Shown in pieces: positions 18,658 to 28,513 of a stretch of DNA of 64,000 nt. This stretch comes from Algoriphagus locisalis. GTDB taxonomy: Bacteria; Bacteroidota; Bacteroidia; Cytophagales; Cyclobacteriaceae. The notes below the pieces were generated by a model that was not told where the DNA came from, ran no database searches, and saw only the letters and a list, made by a program, of their open reading frames with translations. How positions within the stretch are numbered: position 1 is the stretch's first letter; every line of letters begins with the position of its first letter. Made by a program: the position numbers and the translations under genes. Where the stretch lies: contig NZ_FPBF01000004.1 of assembly GCF_900116615.1 (NCBI RefSeq), positions 124,001 to 188,000 of the forward strand, written 5' to 3'.

Positions 18658-21081
18658 TCAAATGCCCGAATACCCCATCTTCGCCAGGTGCTCACTGACC
18701 TTAGCTTCCCAGTTAGTCACTTGCTTGGATAGTTCCGGCAAGGGTGTATCGTAGCGCTCTCCCAATTCCTTGATCCGCTGAGTCAACCGTTGAGAGATCC
18801 GCTGCATTTCGTTATGAATGGTTGATTCCAGATGAGCCATCCATTTATGCTCTACAATCAGTGTTTGGATCTCTTCCTCGGTCAGCTTCGCATATTGTCC
18901 AAGTAGCTTTTTATCCAGCTCCCCCTGTTTTTCTTTGATTTTCTTGTTCAGCGCAGTCTGTTCTTCACTGAGCTCCAGGTAGCGTTCCAGTACTCCGATT
19001 TCCCCATATCCAGGGGACGGCTCGGCAGCCATCAATTCCTTTTCGGAAAGTTTAATTGTAGGTTTCAGTTCCTTTAGTCTTGCAGTCACTGCCGCTTTGT
19101 TGACTTTATCAAAATCAGCAAAATAACCATCTTCCCCACTGTGCTCTTCCTCCAGTTCTTCCTGCTGAGCGGCCAGAGACTCCCTGTCTGCTTCCAGATG
19201 ATTGAGTTTATCCTGCTCTTCCTGAAAATACTGCGCTACAAGTAAGGCTTTTGGAATCAACCGGCCCTCAAATACTTTTTTCGTATATTCAATCTGCTTT
19301 CCTGCCTTCCATCCTTCTGCCACCAGCAAATACACGTCATCCTGCATGGTCTCCATCCAGTAATCCATCAGCTGCTGATACACATCGTACTGATCGATCA
19401 GGTTTAGGTTGGTAAAAGCCAATAATAGCTTCTCGCTGAGCTGATGAATAAATTCTTTGGGCTTTACTTCCGAATCTATACACAGGCAAACAGGTTTGTT
19501 TTCCCCTTTCCATTTCCCAAATACCTGATTGACTTTTTCAGCATAAGCTGTGAATGAGCTATGCCCAAAAATCTCCTGCTTCACTTCTTCCTTAGCCACT
19601 TTTAGCCTGCTAAACCCTTCCCGATCAATAGCCTCAAAAAGATGGGTTTTTAATCCCTTATATACATCCCAGTAGTTTTGCAAAGCATTAATATCTGCAT
19701 CAGGAATTCCTCCAAGTAAATGAGCTTCTATGTTTTGAATGTCTTCGGACTCGGTACCGTCTATGTAGCGTGGAATATTGAGGTTGTACTCCTTCTCCGC
19801 AATTTCTGTGATAGACACCTTCCTACTGTATTTGGGTATCTCTATCTCCTTGGTGAAGACATCCACAATCTTATGCAGATCCTGGTCGCGAAGCCGGTTC
19901 TTGTTTCCGTCCTTTATATATCCCTTGCTTGCATCCACAAAGAAAACCCCTTGTCGGGAAGCTGCATTTTCTTTGTCTATCACTATGATACAGGCAGGAA
20001 TACCCGTCCCGTAAAACAAGTTAGACGGCAAACCGATAATCCCTTTGATCAGACCGCGTTTGATCAGATTTTGACGGATTTCCGATTCTGCATTTCCCCT
20101 GAACAGTACGCCATGAGGCAAAATCACAGCTCCCTTTCCATTGCTCTTGAGTGAATGGATGATATGAAGCAGGAATGCATAATCTCCGTTTTTCTCCGGA
20201 GGAACCCCAAAACCCGTGAAGCGATTGAATTCATCTTCCCATGGATTAAAGCCCTGCATCCAGTTTTTAAGCGAAAAGGGTGGATTAGCAACTGCGTAAT
20301 CGAAGGTCTTCAGCTCTCCCCTGTCATCCAGAAAAAGTGGGTTGGACAAGGTGGATTGCCCCTTCTCAATTCTGGCTGTAGGATTGTCATGGAGGATCAT
20401 ATTCATCTTCGCTAAGGCAGCTGTCGATACATCCTTCTCCTGACCAAACAGTGAGGTAGAAGCATTGCATTCATCGGCAATTTTCAGAAGCAAAGATCCG
20501 GATCCACAGGTAGGATCATAGAATGACTGGCTCACCTGATCCTTTCGAATCCCCAAGACTTTTGCCATGATCCGGCTTACTTCCGAAGGGGTATAAAATT
20601 GGCCTTTTGCTTTGCCGGATTCCGTAGCAAAATGTCGCATCAGGTATTCATAGGCATCACCCAGAATGTCATCACCCCCGGCATTGTTTTTACTGAAATT
20701 CAGCTCCGGCTTTTCAAAAATAGCAACCAACTTACTCACGGTATCAATCAGCTCCTTGCCTTTCCCCAGCTTCTCCTCATCGTTGAAGCTGATCATATCG
20801 ATCACATTTTGCAGTGCATTTTCCTCGGCAAGTTTACCGATGGCAATGTCTATCTTTTCACCGATATCCTTTTGCCCTTTCAATGCAGCAATATCCCTGA
20901 AGTTGCAACCTTCCGGCACTTCAATCAAGGCATTTGGATCAGCATCAGCCTTGTCTGATACATACTTCAGGAAAAGCATCACCAATACGTAATCCTTGTA
21001 TTGTGAGGCATCCATTCCGCCTCTTAACGCATCGCAACTTGCCCATAGGGAGCTATATAATTCTGATTTTTTGAGAGCCAT
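18658..21081 (-). CDS. hsdM: Type I restriction enzyme, DNA methyltransferase subunit
   Basis: An 807-residue N6-adenine methyltransferase. The N-terminal helical domain carries QYKDYVLVMLFLKYVSDKA. The SAM motif I is DPTCGSGSL at 189-197, and the catalytic NPPF is at 266-269. It is about 300 residues longer than the common HsdM; residues about 500-807 are acidic and partly coiled-coil. This is a known long subtype. It is the first gene of the restriction island and is preceded by a long gene-free region. Confidence 0.96.
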   Translation of the reverse strand: MALKKSELYSSLWASCDALRGGMDASQYKDYVLVMLFLKYVSDKADADPNALIEVPEGCNFRDIAALKGQKDIGEKIDIAIGKLAEENALQNVIDMISFNDEEKLGKGKELIDTVSKLVAIFEKPELNFSKNNAGGDDILGDAYEYLMRHFATESGKAKGQFYTPSEVSRIMAKVLGIRKDQVSQSFYDPTCGSGSLLLKIADECNASTSLFGQEKDVSTAALAKMNMILHDNPTARIEKGQSTLSNPLFLDDRGELKTFDYAVANPPFSLKNWMQGFNPWEDEFNRFTGFGVPPEKNGDYAFLLHIIHSLKSNGKGAVILPHGVLFRGNAESEIRQNLIKRGLIKGIIGLPSNLFYGTGIPACIIVIDKENAASRQGVFFVDASKGYIKDGNKNRLRDQDLHKIVDVFTKEIEIPKYSRKVSITEIAEKEYNLNIPRYIDGTESEDIQNIEAHLLGGIPDADINALQNYWDVYKGLKTHLFEAIDREGFSRLKVAKEEVKQEIFGHSSFTAYAEKVNQVFGKWKGENKPVCLCIDSEVKPKEFIHQLSEKLLLAFTNLNLIDQYDVYQQLMDYWMETMQDDVYLLVAEGWKAGKQIEYTKKVFEGRLIPKALLVAQYFQEEQDKLNHLEADRESLAAQQEELEEEHSGEDGYFADFDKVNKAAVTARLKELKPTIKLSEKELMAAEPSPGYGEIGVLERYLELSEEQTALNKKIKEKQGELDKKLLGQYAKLTEEEIQTLIVEHKWMAHLESTIHNEMQRISQRLTQRIKELGERYDTPLPELSKQVTNWEAKVSEHLAKMGYSGI

Positions 21082-22167
21082 TTTCTGTTAACCTACGCAT
21101 CGCACTGCTGACTTCGGGAAAGAAAAATCCGTTTAATCAAAAATTCCAGTGCTGAGATAATTTCCAGATAAGGATAGCCCAAAAATGCATGGGAAACAAG
21201 GTGGATTTTGTGAGCATCTGAAAGTGAGAAGTATAAAATACTTAACCTGCAATTTGCCAACTTATAAGTTCCCCATGACTAAAATCTATCCGCTGGAAGA
21301 TTTCTAATGTTCTGTCTTACCCTGATATTCTTGGTGTTGGGCCTTTGGCTGCATTTTCTAACTCACTCTTCTATGAGGAGGATAATTCAATAGGGTGATT
21401 TTCTAATTGGTTCGTCAATGACGAACTAGTTTCATTTAAACCTTCGTCATCATCTAGTCTAGCTCGGTTTGGTCTGCTTTTCTTCGCCAGGGCAGTGATG
21501 AAAATTAGAACCATGGTCGACCCAACGTCGACGCAAAGTCGAAGGACTAGAACCTTTGGTTATGCATCCTTTGCAGGTAAGTAATGGAGAGATAGCTATC
21601 TGTCCTATTGCCCTCCTTTTTCAATTGACATGCATCCCACCCTAACTTCCTTTTTTAACCTTTCCTCCCTTGCACATAATCCGTGATTTATCCATTACAA
21701 GCCTAATGAATCAACGATGCTCCTACGATGCCTGATCGTACCAGCATCGAAGCAGCATCGTAGAAGCATCGTATCAACCTCTAGGCGAAGTGCATAGAAC
21801 TCCCGAGTAAACCCCTTCCTGTTCCCTTGTATCTCCCTTACGCACACGGACAATCAAGGGAACGGCAAGGGAGAAGTAAGGGAGCATCAAGGGAAAAACC
21901 GAAAGTAGAAATCAGTATATCTGTTAAAGGAATCCTCGCCGGTCTACCCTAGCATCCAAGTAGTCACATGAGCGACATTAGCAAGGGAGCTTAATTGTGT
22001 GGTATACAAAGTAAGCAGTATTTAAACAAAGCCTGGCCTCTCGCTATTTACGGTAAGTTAGGCTTTTCAATCTTCCATGATGCCGCTGATGGGATTTTTC
22101 ACAACAAGTCTATAGTATACTAATGAACAGGTAATTGCTTGCAGCATGTTATTATCGCTTACTTATT
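21082..22167. other. Gene-free region with repeats upstream of hsdM
   Basis: No coding frame of note. It contains a GCATCG-rich repeat at 21715-21773. About 50 bases later comes a region of alternating CCCTTG/CTCCCTT and AAGGGAG/CAAGGGAA motifs (about 21825-21900) that could fold into a long hairpin. Around 21520-21550 short GTCGAC and GTCGAAGG elements repeat. The hsdM promoter should be within the first 100 bases, but I see no clear -7 box. Confidence 0.6.
21715..21773. repeat. GCATCG-rich intergenic repeat, copy 1
   Basis: CGATGC-type words occur in both orientations around CTGATCGTACCAGCATCG, so the element folds on itself. Copies occur at 24395-24452 and, more diverged, at 43125-43183. 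Confidence 0.75.
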
Positions 22168-22959
22168 TTAAATCTGCCTTAGAACCCCTCCATCAGCACG
22201 CAAGGAAGCCCCATTTGTGGCTATGGAAAGCGGACTTGCCAAATACGCTGCTAAAGATGCGATTTCAGACGGATCAATAAAGCGCTGCAACAGTGAATCC
22301 GGGTTGGTTTGTTGAATGATCCCCGCTTTCATCTGCTCCACCGACAAATTCTGTGTGCCTGCAATCTGTTCCACCGCAGCGGCTACACCATCAGAATAGG
22401 TAGGTCCGCCCAAAATGCTGTTAACCGTGATGTTTTTTCCTTTTGTCAATTTAGACAACCCATTACTGATTGCCAGCATAGCTGCCTTGCTCATACCATA
22501 ATGGATCATATTGGCAGGGACATTCACTCCTGATTCACTTGCTATAAAAACAATCCGTCCAAAATTTCGCTCAAGCATGCCTGGCAAAAGATGCCTGCAT
22601 AAACGGACACTGCTCATCACGTTGATATTGAACATGTTCATCCAGTCGGAATCAGCTATTTCACCAAAGGCTTTCAATTCAAAAACACCGACATTATTGA
22701 CAAGAATATCAATGTCTCCCAATTCACTCAGAAGCGCATTTACCTCTTCCCCATCAGAAAAATCAGCTGCAATTCCGGTAACTGTGCTTTGGGGATATTC
22801 CTGCGTCAATTTTTCTACTGCTCTTTTGAGTTTCTTTTCTTCCCGGCCGTTGAGAACCACCTCTGCCCCCTCATCCAAAAGTTGTCGGGCAATTGCGAAA
22901 CCTATCCCCTGTGTGGAGCCACTGATAAACGCTTTTTTTGATTCTACTTTTAAGTCCAT
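22168..22959 (-). CDS. SDR-family NAD(P)-dependent oxidoreductase
   Basis: A 263-residue short-chain dehydrogenase. The cofactor motif is GSTQGIG near residue 14. NNVGV matches the NNAG motif, and the catalytic pattern is a Ser in the SESG region plus YGMSK (YxxxK). The C-terminus ends with the usual TNGASLRADGG block. Its substrate is unknown. It lies 60 bases downstream of a TetR gene, and both upstream regions share a TTGTATTGATC box. The regulator therefore probably controls this gene as well as its own. Confidence 0.93.
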   Translation of the reverse strand: MDLKVESKKAFISGSTQGIGFAIARQLLDEGAEVVLNGREEKKLKRAVEKLTQEYPQSTVTGIAADFSDGEEVNALLSELGDIDILVNNVGVFELKAFGEIADSDWMNMFNINVMSSVRLCRHLLPGMLERNFGRIVFIASESGVNVPANMIHYGMSKAAMLAISNGLSKLTKGKNITVNSILGGPTYSDGVAAAVEQIAGTQNLSVEQMKAGIIQQTNPDSLLQRFIDPSEIASLAAYLASPLSIATNGASLRADGGVLRQI

Positions 22960-22985
22960 AAATCTTTTCTTTTAGGTTTTAATTT

Positions 22986-23005
22986 TTGTATTGATCATTC
23001 CATAA
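22986..23005 (-). promoter_or_regulatory. TetR-type operator half, upstream of the SDR gene
   Basis: TTGTATTGATCATTCCATAA lies 27-46 bases upstream of the SDR start. It matches the box before the TetR gene in the first 11 bases. On the minus strand TATTTATG at 23001-23008 resembles a -7 element with one mismatch. Confidence 0.5.
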
Positions 23006-23019
23006 ATAGTTAAAAAAAA

Positions 23020-23601
23020 TCAGCTGATGGCAGCTAATTGCATTTCTATTTGTTGCTGAAGTATATCAGGATCCGGGTACATTCTTCGAAGTGTATTCAA
23101 GCCACACCAGAATGTGATCAAATACCTTCCTAGAATCTTCGCATCTGTTCGGTTTTGGATCTTACCTGAGTCTTGGGCTTTTTGAATGGTATCTGAAAAC
23201 ATTTGCTCCACCTCTTTGAGAATAGTTATAGCCTCCATTTCCAGATCTTGGTCCACGAAGGTCATTTCTACTACTGAATTGGCTATGATGCAACCTTTTA
23301 AATGGGTCTCATTTTCGGCATCTGCTATGTTTCTAAAGAAATCCTTAATCAAATCCAGCGGAGCTTCACTTTCATTAAGGCCCTTCTGAAATAGATGAAA
23401 GGCTTCCCTGCGTTGGAGAATTGCTTTTCGAAACACTTCTTTTTTCCCTCCTTTAAAAGTATTGTAAAAGCTCCCGCTTCCTGTACCGGTAGCTTCAAGC
23501 AAATCCCCCATGGAAGTAGCGGTATAACCTTTCTTCCAAAAGATATCCTGTGCTTTTTCAATCAGGTGTTTGTTGTTATGCTGTGTTGGTCTTCCCCTCA
23601 T
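23020..23601 (-). CDS. TetR/AcrR-family transcriptional regulator
   Basis: A 193-residue regulator from the ATG at 23601 (MRGRPTQHNN); the frame extends to a TTG inside the promoter. The N-terminal helix-turn-helix reads WKKGYTATSMGDLLEATGTGSGSFYNTF, the standard TetR arrangement. The ligand domain (about 80-193) contains a lone Cys pair in a KGCIIANS and FWCGLN context. It most likely represses itself and the downstream SDR gene, since a similar box precedes both. Confidence 0.93.
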   Translation of the reverse strand: MRGRPTQHNNKHLIEKAQDIFWKKGYTATSMGDLLEATGTGSGSFYNTFKGGKKEVFRKAILQRREAFHLFQKGLNESEAPLDLIKDFFRNIADAENETHLKGCIIANSVVEMTFVDQDLEMEAITILKEVEQMFSDTIQKAQDSGKIQNRTDAKILGRYLITFWCGLNTLRRMYPDPDILQQQIEMQLAAIS

Positions 23602-23608
23602 TTTATTT

Positions 23609-23626
23609 TTGTATTGATCGTTACAA
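23609..23626 (-). promoter_or_regulatory. Candidate TetR operator (imperfect palindrome)
   Basis: TTGTATTGATCGTTACAA is an imperfect palindrome centred on GATC, 8-25 bases upstream of the TetR start. It overlaps the -7 element and the predicted transcription start, as expected for autorepression. Confidence 0.6.
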
Positions 23627-23653
23627 AAATACAAAAGCTTATAACATTATCAA
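23624..23653 (-). promoter_or_regulatory. Bacteroidota-type promoter of the TetR gene
   Basis: On the minus strand TTG (23651-23653) is followed after 19 bases by TATTTTTG (23624-23631). This fits the -33/-7 pattern TTG-N19-TAnnTTTG used by the main sigma factor of this phylum. Confidence 0.55.
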
Positions 23654-23713
23654 CTCCATCCTTCCATTTTATGATAAGGTTTGCCTTAAACGATTTTCCA
23701 AAAACTCCCCCAG

Positions 23714-23765
23714 ACTAGGCGTAGTCACATCGCCATGTTGACTGGGTGGGATTTGTATACCCTAC
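23714..23765. repeat. REP-like two-hairpin repeat, copy 3
   Basis: TAGGCGTAGTCACATCGCC, then TTGACTGGGTGGGATTTGTA. Same order as the copies at 9284 and 9790, but the second hairpin is degraded on its right side (TACCCTAC). Confidence 0.7.
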
Positions 23766-23901
23766 TACTCGGCCCAAGACCAAAATGATTTATGAATTAT
23801 ATCCTGACTCCTTGCCCTACTCTATTATCCATACCAAGCCCTTCCAGTAGCCGGTAGAAAATGATTCCACAACCTCACCCTTTCCCCTCATCCTTGTTTA
23901 T

Positions 23902-24141
23902 TCATTTCCGTCTAGGGCGCATCACTACTTTCTTGACAGGGTCTGGCTCAATTGGTTTATCATGGGTCAGCGTGAATTCCTTCACTCGGGCTGAATTATG
24001 ATAAACCACCATCCCATTTTCCATCACTTCTTTTTTGATATTGCCTTTTTCGAGATGGTAGGTCAGCACAGCATATGCCCGATCCCAGTCATGGCCGTTT
24101 AATTTGATGATTTCTTCAAACGTGATAATGGGTACATCCAT
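23902..24141 (-). CDS. Small hypothetical protein
   Basis: A 79-residue protein from the ATG at 24141; the frame is open to a TTG at 24216. It reads MDVPIITFEEIIKLNGHDW and ends in a basic VMRPRRK tail. I recognise no family. A decayed copy of its 5' part and upstream DNA lies at 25361-25500, which shows that this gene with its leader has been duplicated. Confidence 0.6.
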   Translation of the reverse strand: MDVPIITFEEIIKLNGHDWDRAYAVLTYHLEKGNIKKEVMENGMVVYHNSARVKEFTLTHDKPIEPDPVKKVVMRPRRK

Positions 24142-24741
24142 AAGTGATAAGTAAGCGGGTTGGACAATATCGTAATTATCAGGAAAAAACCAGTGGATAG
24201 TTAGTTTAAGAATCAATATGAATCAAAACCATAAAAACCTAAAAGTAACATGCGCTCCTGTTCTCACATATCCTGTCTTTTAGTAAAGGTTGCTTGGTAA
24301 ATGAGTCATAGCTAAGCAAATTTCAAGAGGAAACTATATCACTAAGTTGCTTCAGACACTACAGTATTCCTACTTACTTTCCCCATTGCATGTCCGATGC
24401 ATCTTCGATGGCTGATCGTACCAGCATCGTAGGAGCATCGTAGGAGCATCATAAAAACATAATATTTACTTGGCAGAAAAGTAGTTTTAACACTCATATT
24501 TCCCTCGCCTAGCTCCCTCGCTGCTCTATTGAATCCTGATTATGTATCGGGAAGGTCATGGGAATAAAAAGTGGCAATTAAGGGAAGCCCATTGAGGCTA
24601 AGGACAATTTATTCCCCATTCCCCAAGCACTTAACCTAAGTTCAAATCAGGATCTTGAATCAATACCCGGAATAAGGAATTCTTTCCAAGGGTTTTCAGC
24701 AATTAAGTAGGCTTCTAACAGGTAAAATCACCTGTCCTGAC
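24142..24741. other. Spacer with GCATCG repeat
   Basis: No gene seen. It includes the leader shared with the pseudogene at 25361-25500, the GCATCG repeat copy 2 (24395-24452), and a following stretch of CCCTCG/GGGAAG motifs at about 24500-24590 that resembles the one after copy 1. Confidence 0.6.
24395..24452. repeat. GCATCG-rich intergenic repeat, copy 2
   Basis: Shares GGCTGATCGTACCAGCATCG, apart from one base, with copy 1 and continues with two tandem AGGAGCATC units. Confidence 0.75.
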
Positions 24742-25110
24742 TTATGCCCATTCTAAAACCCCTGAGGATTGGACTATTTTCTTTGCCCACTTTACAATCA
24801 TGGCAATCGAAAAAACAAGGTTCAACCCTAACCATACAGCTCCGAGACTCAAAAGTAACTTAGCATCAAAATCGATAACCAAAAATTGATAAAACTCAGA
24901 AAGTAATGCCAAAACCATGTATAGGCTAAGAATTAAAAAACAACTAGCCATTACCATTCCGGAAATGATATTCTTCCAAAAAATCGTGATTGCCAAACCA
25001 GTAACTAAAGCCAATGCGAAGGGATTAAGAAGAGTCCCCGTAAAAATCCAATAAAATATAGTAGAAGTTACTAAGTATAGTTCAGGTATCCATTGACGTA
25101 TTTCTTTCAT
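24742..25110 (-). CDS. Small integral membrane protein
   Basis: A 122-residue protein with four probable membrane helices: about residues 12-30, 33-50, 52-70 and 85-108. The stretches AITIFWKNIISGMVMASCFLI and LSLGAVWLGLNLVFSIAMIV illustrate them. It ends with a basic WAKKIVQ segment. I recognise no family and see no catalytic motif. It stands alone between two spacers. Confidence 0.7.
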   Translation of the reverse strand: MKEIRQWIPELYLVTSTIFYWIFTGTLLNPFALALVTGLAITIFWKNIISGMVMASCFLILSLYMVLALLSEFYQFLVIDFDAKLLLSLGAVWLGLNLVFSIAMIVKWAKKIVQSSGVLEWA

Positions 25111-25360
25111 TTCCCCCAGGTAAATAGTGTGACAATTTTTATTTCAATAATTAGTTAGACTTTCATAGCAGCGTTATTCTCACCACATGAGTGATATAAA
25201 CAATTACTACACACTGTAATATCAAAACTTAGATAATCTATTCCAACTAATAGCCATGTATATAAATCCCAAATCCGTTGAAATCCGAGCGATGTCGAAA
25301 GAGTTAAGTACCTTGGTTTTAGAATCCTTCTAGTTAACATTAACTTTATACCCCTTGTGA

Positions 25361-25500
25361 GTAAGCATTGTATAGAGCTAATTCCAGACATAGCCGTTTA
25401 ATTTGATTATTTTTCCAAATGTGATAATAGTAAAATCCATAGGAGATTAATCTGTGAGTTTGATTATACATAAGGGATTATCAGTAAAAAACGAGTGGAT
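25361..25500 (-). pseudogene. Decayed copy of the 23902-24141 gene and its leader
   Basis: Aligns base by base with 24062-24202. The frame reads MDFTIITFGKIIKLNGYVWN and then hits a TAG where the intact copy continues with RAYAVL. The similarity extends upstream of the ATG to the shared AGTGGAT, so a DNA segment was duplicated, not just the coding part. The surrounding 25111-25603 otherwise shows nothing. Confidence 0.75.
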
Positions 25501-25603
25501 GCCAGGCATTCATGACAAATGATAAATACTTATAAACACCTACAACCCTACCATAAAATTTAGGACTTAGGTTTATTATTTTATTAAAAAGGATTCATAA
25601 AAT

Positions 25604-26443
25604 TTAATTTTTAAGAGTTTGATCCTTCTTGATCTGATCGATCTCCTTTTTTAATTCAATTATATAAAGGGTAAGTTCTTCGACTTTTTCGAGAAGTTTA
25701 TTATTCATTTCTCCTACTTTCCACCCGTCGTCCAACAGCGTTTGAGCAGAAGGAACATTAGGCAGATGTTTATTTGATTTAATATAATTCTCGACCTCCC
25801 GTAGAGACATCAGTTGATAACCTTCCTCAAAAACATAATCAGCAGGGACGCTAACCTGAACCTTGATTTCTTTTGCAATTACTTCTCCATCAACAGATAG
25901 ACGGGAAGAATACGCGGAACCATTCCAAAATCTTCTTAGAGACATGGCTTGCTGGTAGGTTTGACCAGTCTGAGAATACCCGACTGCAGTCAAAAAATTC
26001 ATTCCCAACAGGTTTGCTTGCTCAGGAGCAGAAAAGCCAACAATTTTCCCTGCGTCATTCCCTGAGAAATAAATTTCGCTTGAAGTCGATTTTACTCTGC
26101 CCGTACTGGTAATATTGTTGGCTGCAAAATCAATATCCAGCTTATTTAAATTTCCTGAATGGTAAATCTTAAACCAAGGACTCCATCCAAACGTATGCCT
26201 ACGCAAATAAAAATTATCTGTCTGGTGCGCATTAACCATTTGCCAACGATAGTTCAAATCAAATTCAGACTGGAATCCCAACGTAACTGTATTCGACTCT
26301 GGGATATTAACAGCCCCAGGCCCAACTACAATATTGAAACCACTCCCCGATATAGAATTAAGGTTTTGCGCATTTACAAAACTTGTAAAAACAGACAAAT
26401 AAATAGTTAAAACACACAACAAACCCCTGATATTTTTTTTCAT
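25604..26443 (-). CDS. Secreted tail-fibre-like protein
   Basis: A 279-residue protein. The signal peptide (1-25) ends VNAQ. A beta-rich middle is followed by a tail shared with at least five others in this window: EIKVQ, ADYVF, a helix with the ENYIKSNKHLPNVPSA pattern, GEMN and a coiled coil (EELTLYIIELKKE). Phage-tail proteins and Bacteroidota surface proteins carry this tail, which is thought to drive trimerisation. It lies 7 bases downstream of a paralogue and is probably cotranscribed with it. Its function is unknown. Confidence 0.8.
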   Translation of the reverse strand: MKKNIRGLLCVLTIYLSVFTSFVNAQNLNSISGSGFNIVVGPGAVNIPESNTVTLGFQSEFDLNYRWQMVNAHQTDNFYLRRHTFGWSPWFKIYHSGNLNKLDIDFAANNITSTGRVKSTSSEIYFSGNDAGKIVGFSAPEQANLLGMNFLTAVGYSQTGQTYQQAMSLRRFWNGSAYSSRLSVDGEVIAKEIKVQVSVPADYVFEEGYQLMSLREVENYIKSNKHLPNVPSAQTLLDDGWKVGEMNNKLLEKVEELTLYIIELKKEIDQIKKDQTLKN

Positions 26444-26450
26444 AATTATA

Positions 26451-27095
26451 TTACAATTTTGAATGCATTTGATTTTTATAAATGTTTAGCGAATCTATAT
26501 TTTTCCTTAATTTTTGATAATCTAAATTCATTCTATCCATGTCCTTTCTCAAATCAATAATATATAGCGTCAACTCTTCTATTTTCCGCAATAATTTTGA
26601 GTCCATTTCTCCAAGATAAATTCCATTTTCAGCAACCTCCTTAGCACTAGGAATATCTTTCAAGTGCCCTTTTTCTTTGATATGATTCTCAACCTCATTC
26701 AGGGTCGGTAATTTATAATCATCATAAAAAACAAAATCAGACCAACTTGTTTCAACTTTTATTTCTTTAGCTCTTATCTGCCCATTGACAGCCAATTTCC
26801 AAGAACCTGGATTTGTTGTTCCTATTCCAATATTGCCAATATCGGAAATTGTCATTCTAGGGGTCGAATTTGTAAAAAATTTAATTCCTCCAAATCCTGA
26901 CAACCTAGTTTCTGCACTACTTTGATATGAAAACCAGCCTAAAGAATAGTTACCTAAAAAAGCTCCGTCATAAATAAATTTATCGATATCCGTATAAACT
27001 CCAAAATAACTGTTTAGCGCAATACTCTGATTTTGTCCTTTAGAGTAAACGGACAAAAATATAAGAAATAGAAATGGTAGAATTGATTTTTTCAT
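26451..27095 (-). CDS. Secreted tail-fibre-like protein
   Basis: A 214-residue protein with signal peptide MKKSILPFLFLIFLSVYSKG. A short beta-rich part contains the GNIGIGTTNPGSWKLAVNG pattern that precedes tail domains. The tail has EIKVETSWSDFVF, HLKDIPSAKEVAENG and a long coiled coil. The tail is nearly the same as that of the protein at 59517-60179, more than 30 kb away. First gene of a two-gene unit. Confidence 0.82.
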   Translation of the reverse strand: MKKSILPFLFLIFLSVYSKGQNQSIALNSYFGVYTDIDKFIYDGAFLGNYSLGWFSYQSSAETRLSGFGGIKFFTNSTPRMTISDIGNIGIGTTNPGSWKLAVNGQIRAKEIKVETSWSDFVFYDDYKLPTLNEVENHIKEKGHLKDIPSAKEVAENGIYLGEMDSKLLRKIEELTLYIIDLRKDMDRMNLDYQKLRKNIDSLNIYKNQMHSKL

Positions 27096-27755
<660 letters not shown>

Positions 27756-28352
27756 TCACTTATCCTGGCTGGATTTTATTTGCTCAATTTCCTTCTTAAG
27801 CTCAATCACATATAAAGTTAGTTCCTCAATTTTTTGAAGAAGCTTTGAATTAAGAGCACCTAGTTCCACTCCTTCAGCCTCCATATCTGAAGCTTTTTCT
27901 ATTTGTGGTAAGTGTTTGTTCATTTTCACGAAAGCTTCCAATTCGGAAAGAGGCATCAATCCGTAATTTTCAGCAAACACAAAGTCTGCTCCTTGCATTT
28001 CTACTTTTATTTCTCGAGAACGGATTGTCCCTATCACATCAAGTTTATATCCTGGATTAAGAGTACCAACACCAATGTTACCATTTGAGCCTTTTACAGT
28101 TAGAAAATTATGCCCTCCACCCCTGCTATCTATCTTAAAATCAATTGGGATTCCAGAAATATTATCTATACTCTTCGCTAAGTCGATTATAAATCCATTT
28201 GTAGAATTATAAATAGCGGTCTTATTGAATGTACCCGAACCGGTGTAAGTAAGTTGCAAAGGAATTTCACCTGACAGTGTAATTGTTTGTTGTGAGAACG
28301 AAGTACTAGTTATAAGCCAGCACCATAGAATAAATAATAACCTGTAGTTCAT
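27756..28352 (-). CDS. Secreted tail-fibre-like protein
   Basis: A 198-residue protein with a signal peptide ending STSFSQ. The short beta part includes GNIGVGTLNPGYKLDVIG. The tail has EIKVEMQGADFVF, HLPQIEKASDMEAEG and the coiled coil EELTLYVIELKKEIEQIK. Same class as its neighbours; a diverged paralogue and not a recent copy. Confidence 0.8.
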   Translation of the reverse strand: MNYRLLFILWCWLITSTSFSQQTITLSGEIPLQLTYTGSGTFNKTAIYNSTNGFIIDLAKSIDNISGIPIDFKIDSRGGGHNFLTVKGSNGNIGVGTLNPGYKLDVIGTIRSREIKVEMQGADFVFAENYGLMPLSELEAFVKMNKHLPQIEKASDMEAEGVELGALNSKLLQKIEELTLYVIELKKEIEQIKSSQDK

Positions 28353-28513
28353 ATTTTGAATTTAATTATTCTTACATTATTGTTTTTCTGATTCAATTAG
28401 AGCAACATATACGTACTTACAAAGTACACTTTTTAATCTTCTTTGTAAGCATGTTCTACATTCTTATTATAATCTAATAACATACTTAACACACTATTAT
28501 ATCAATTAAAATC

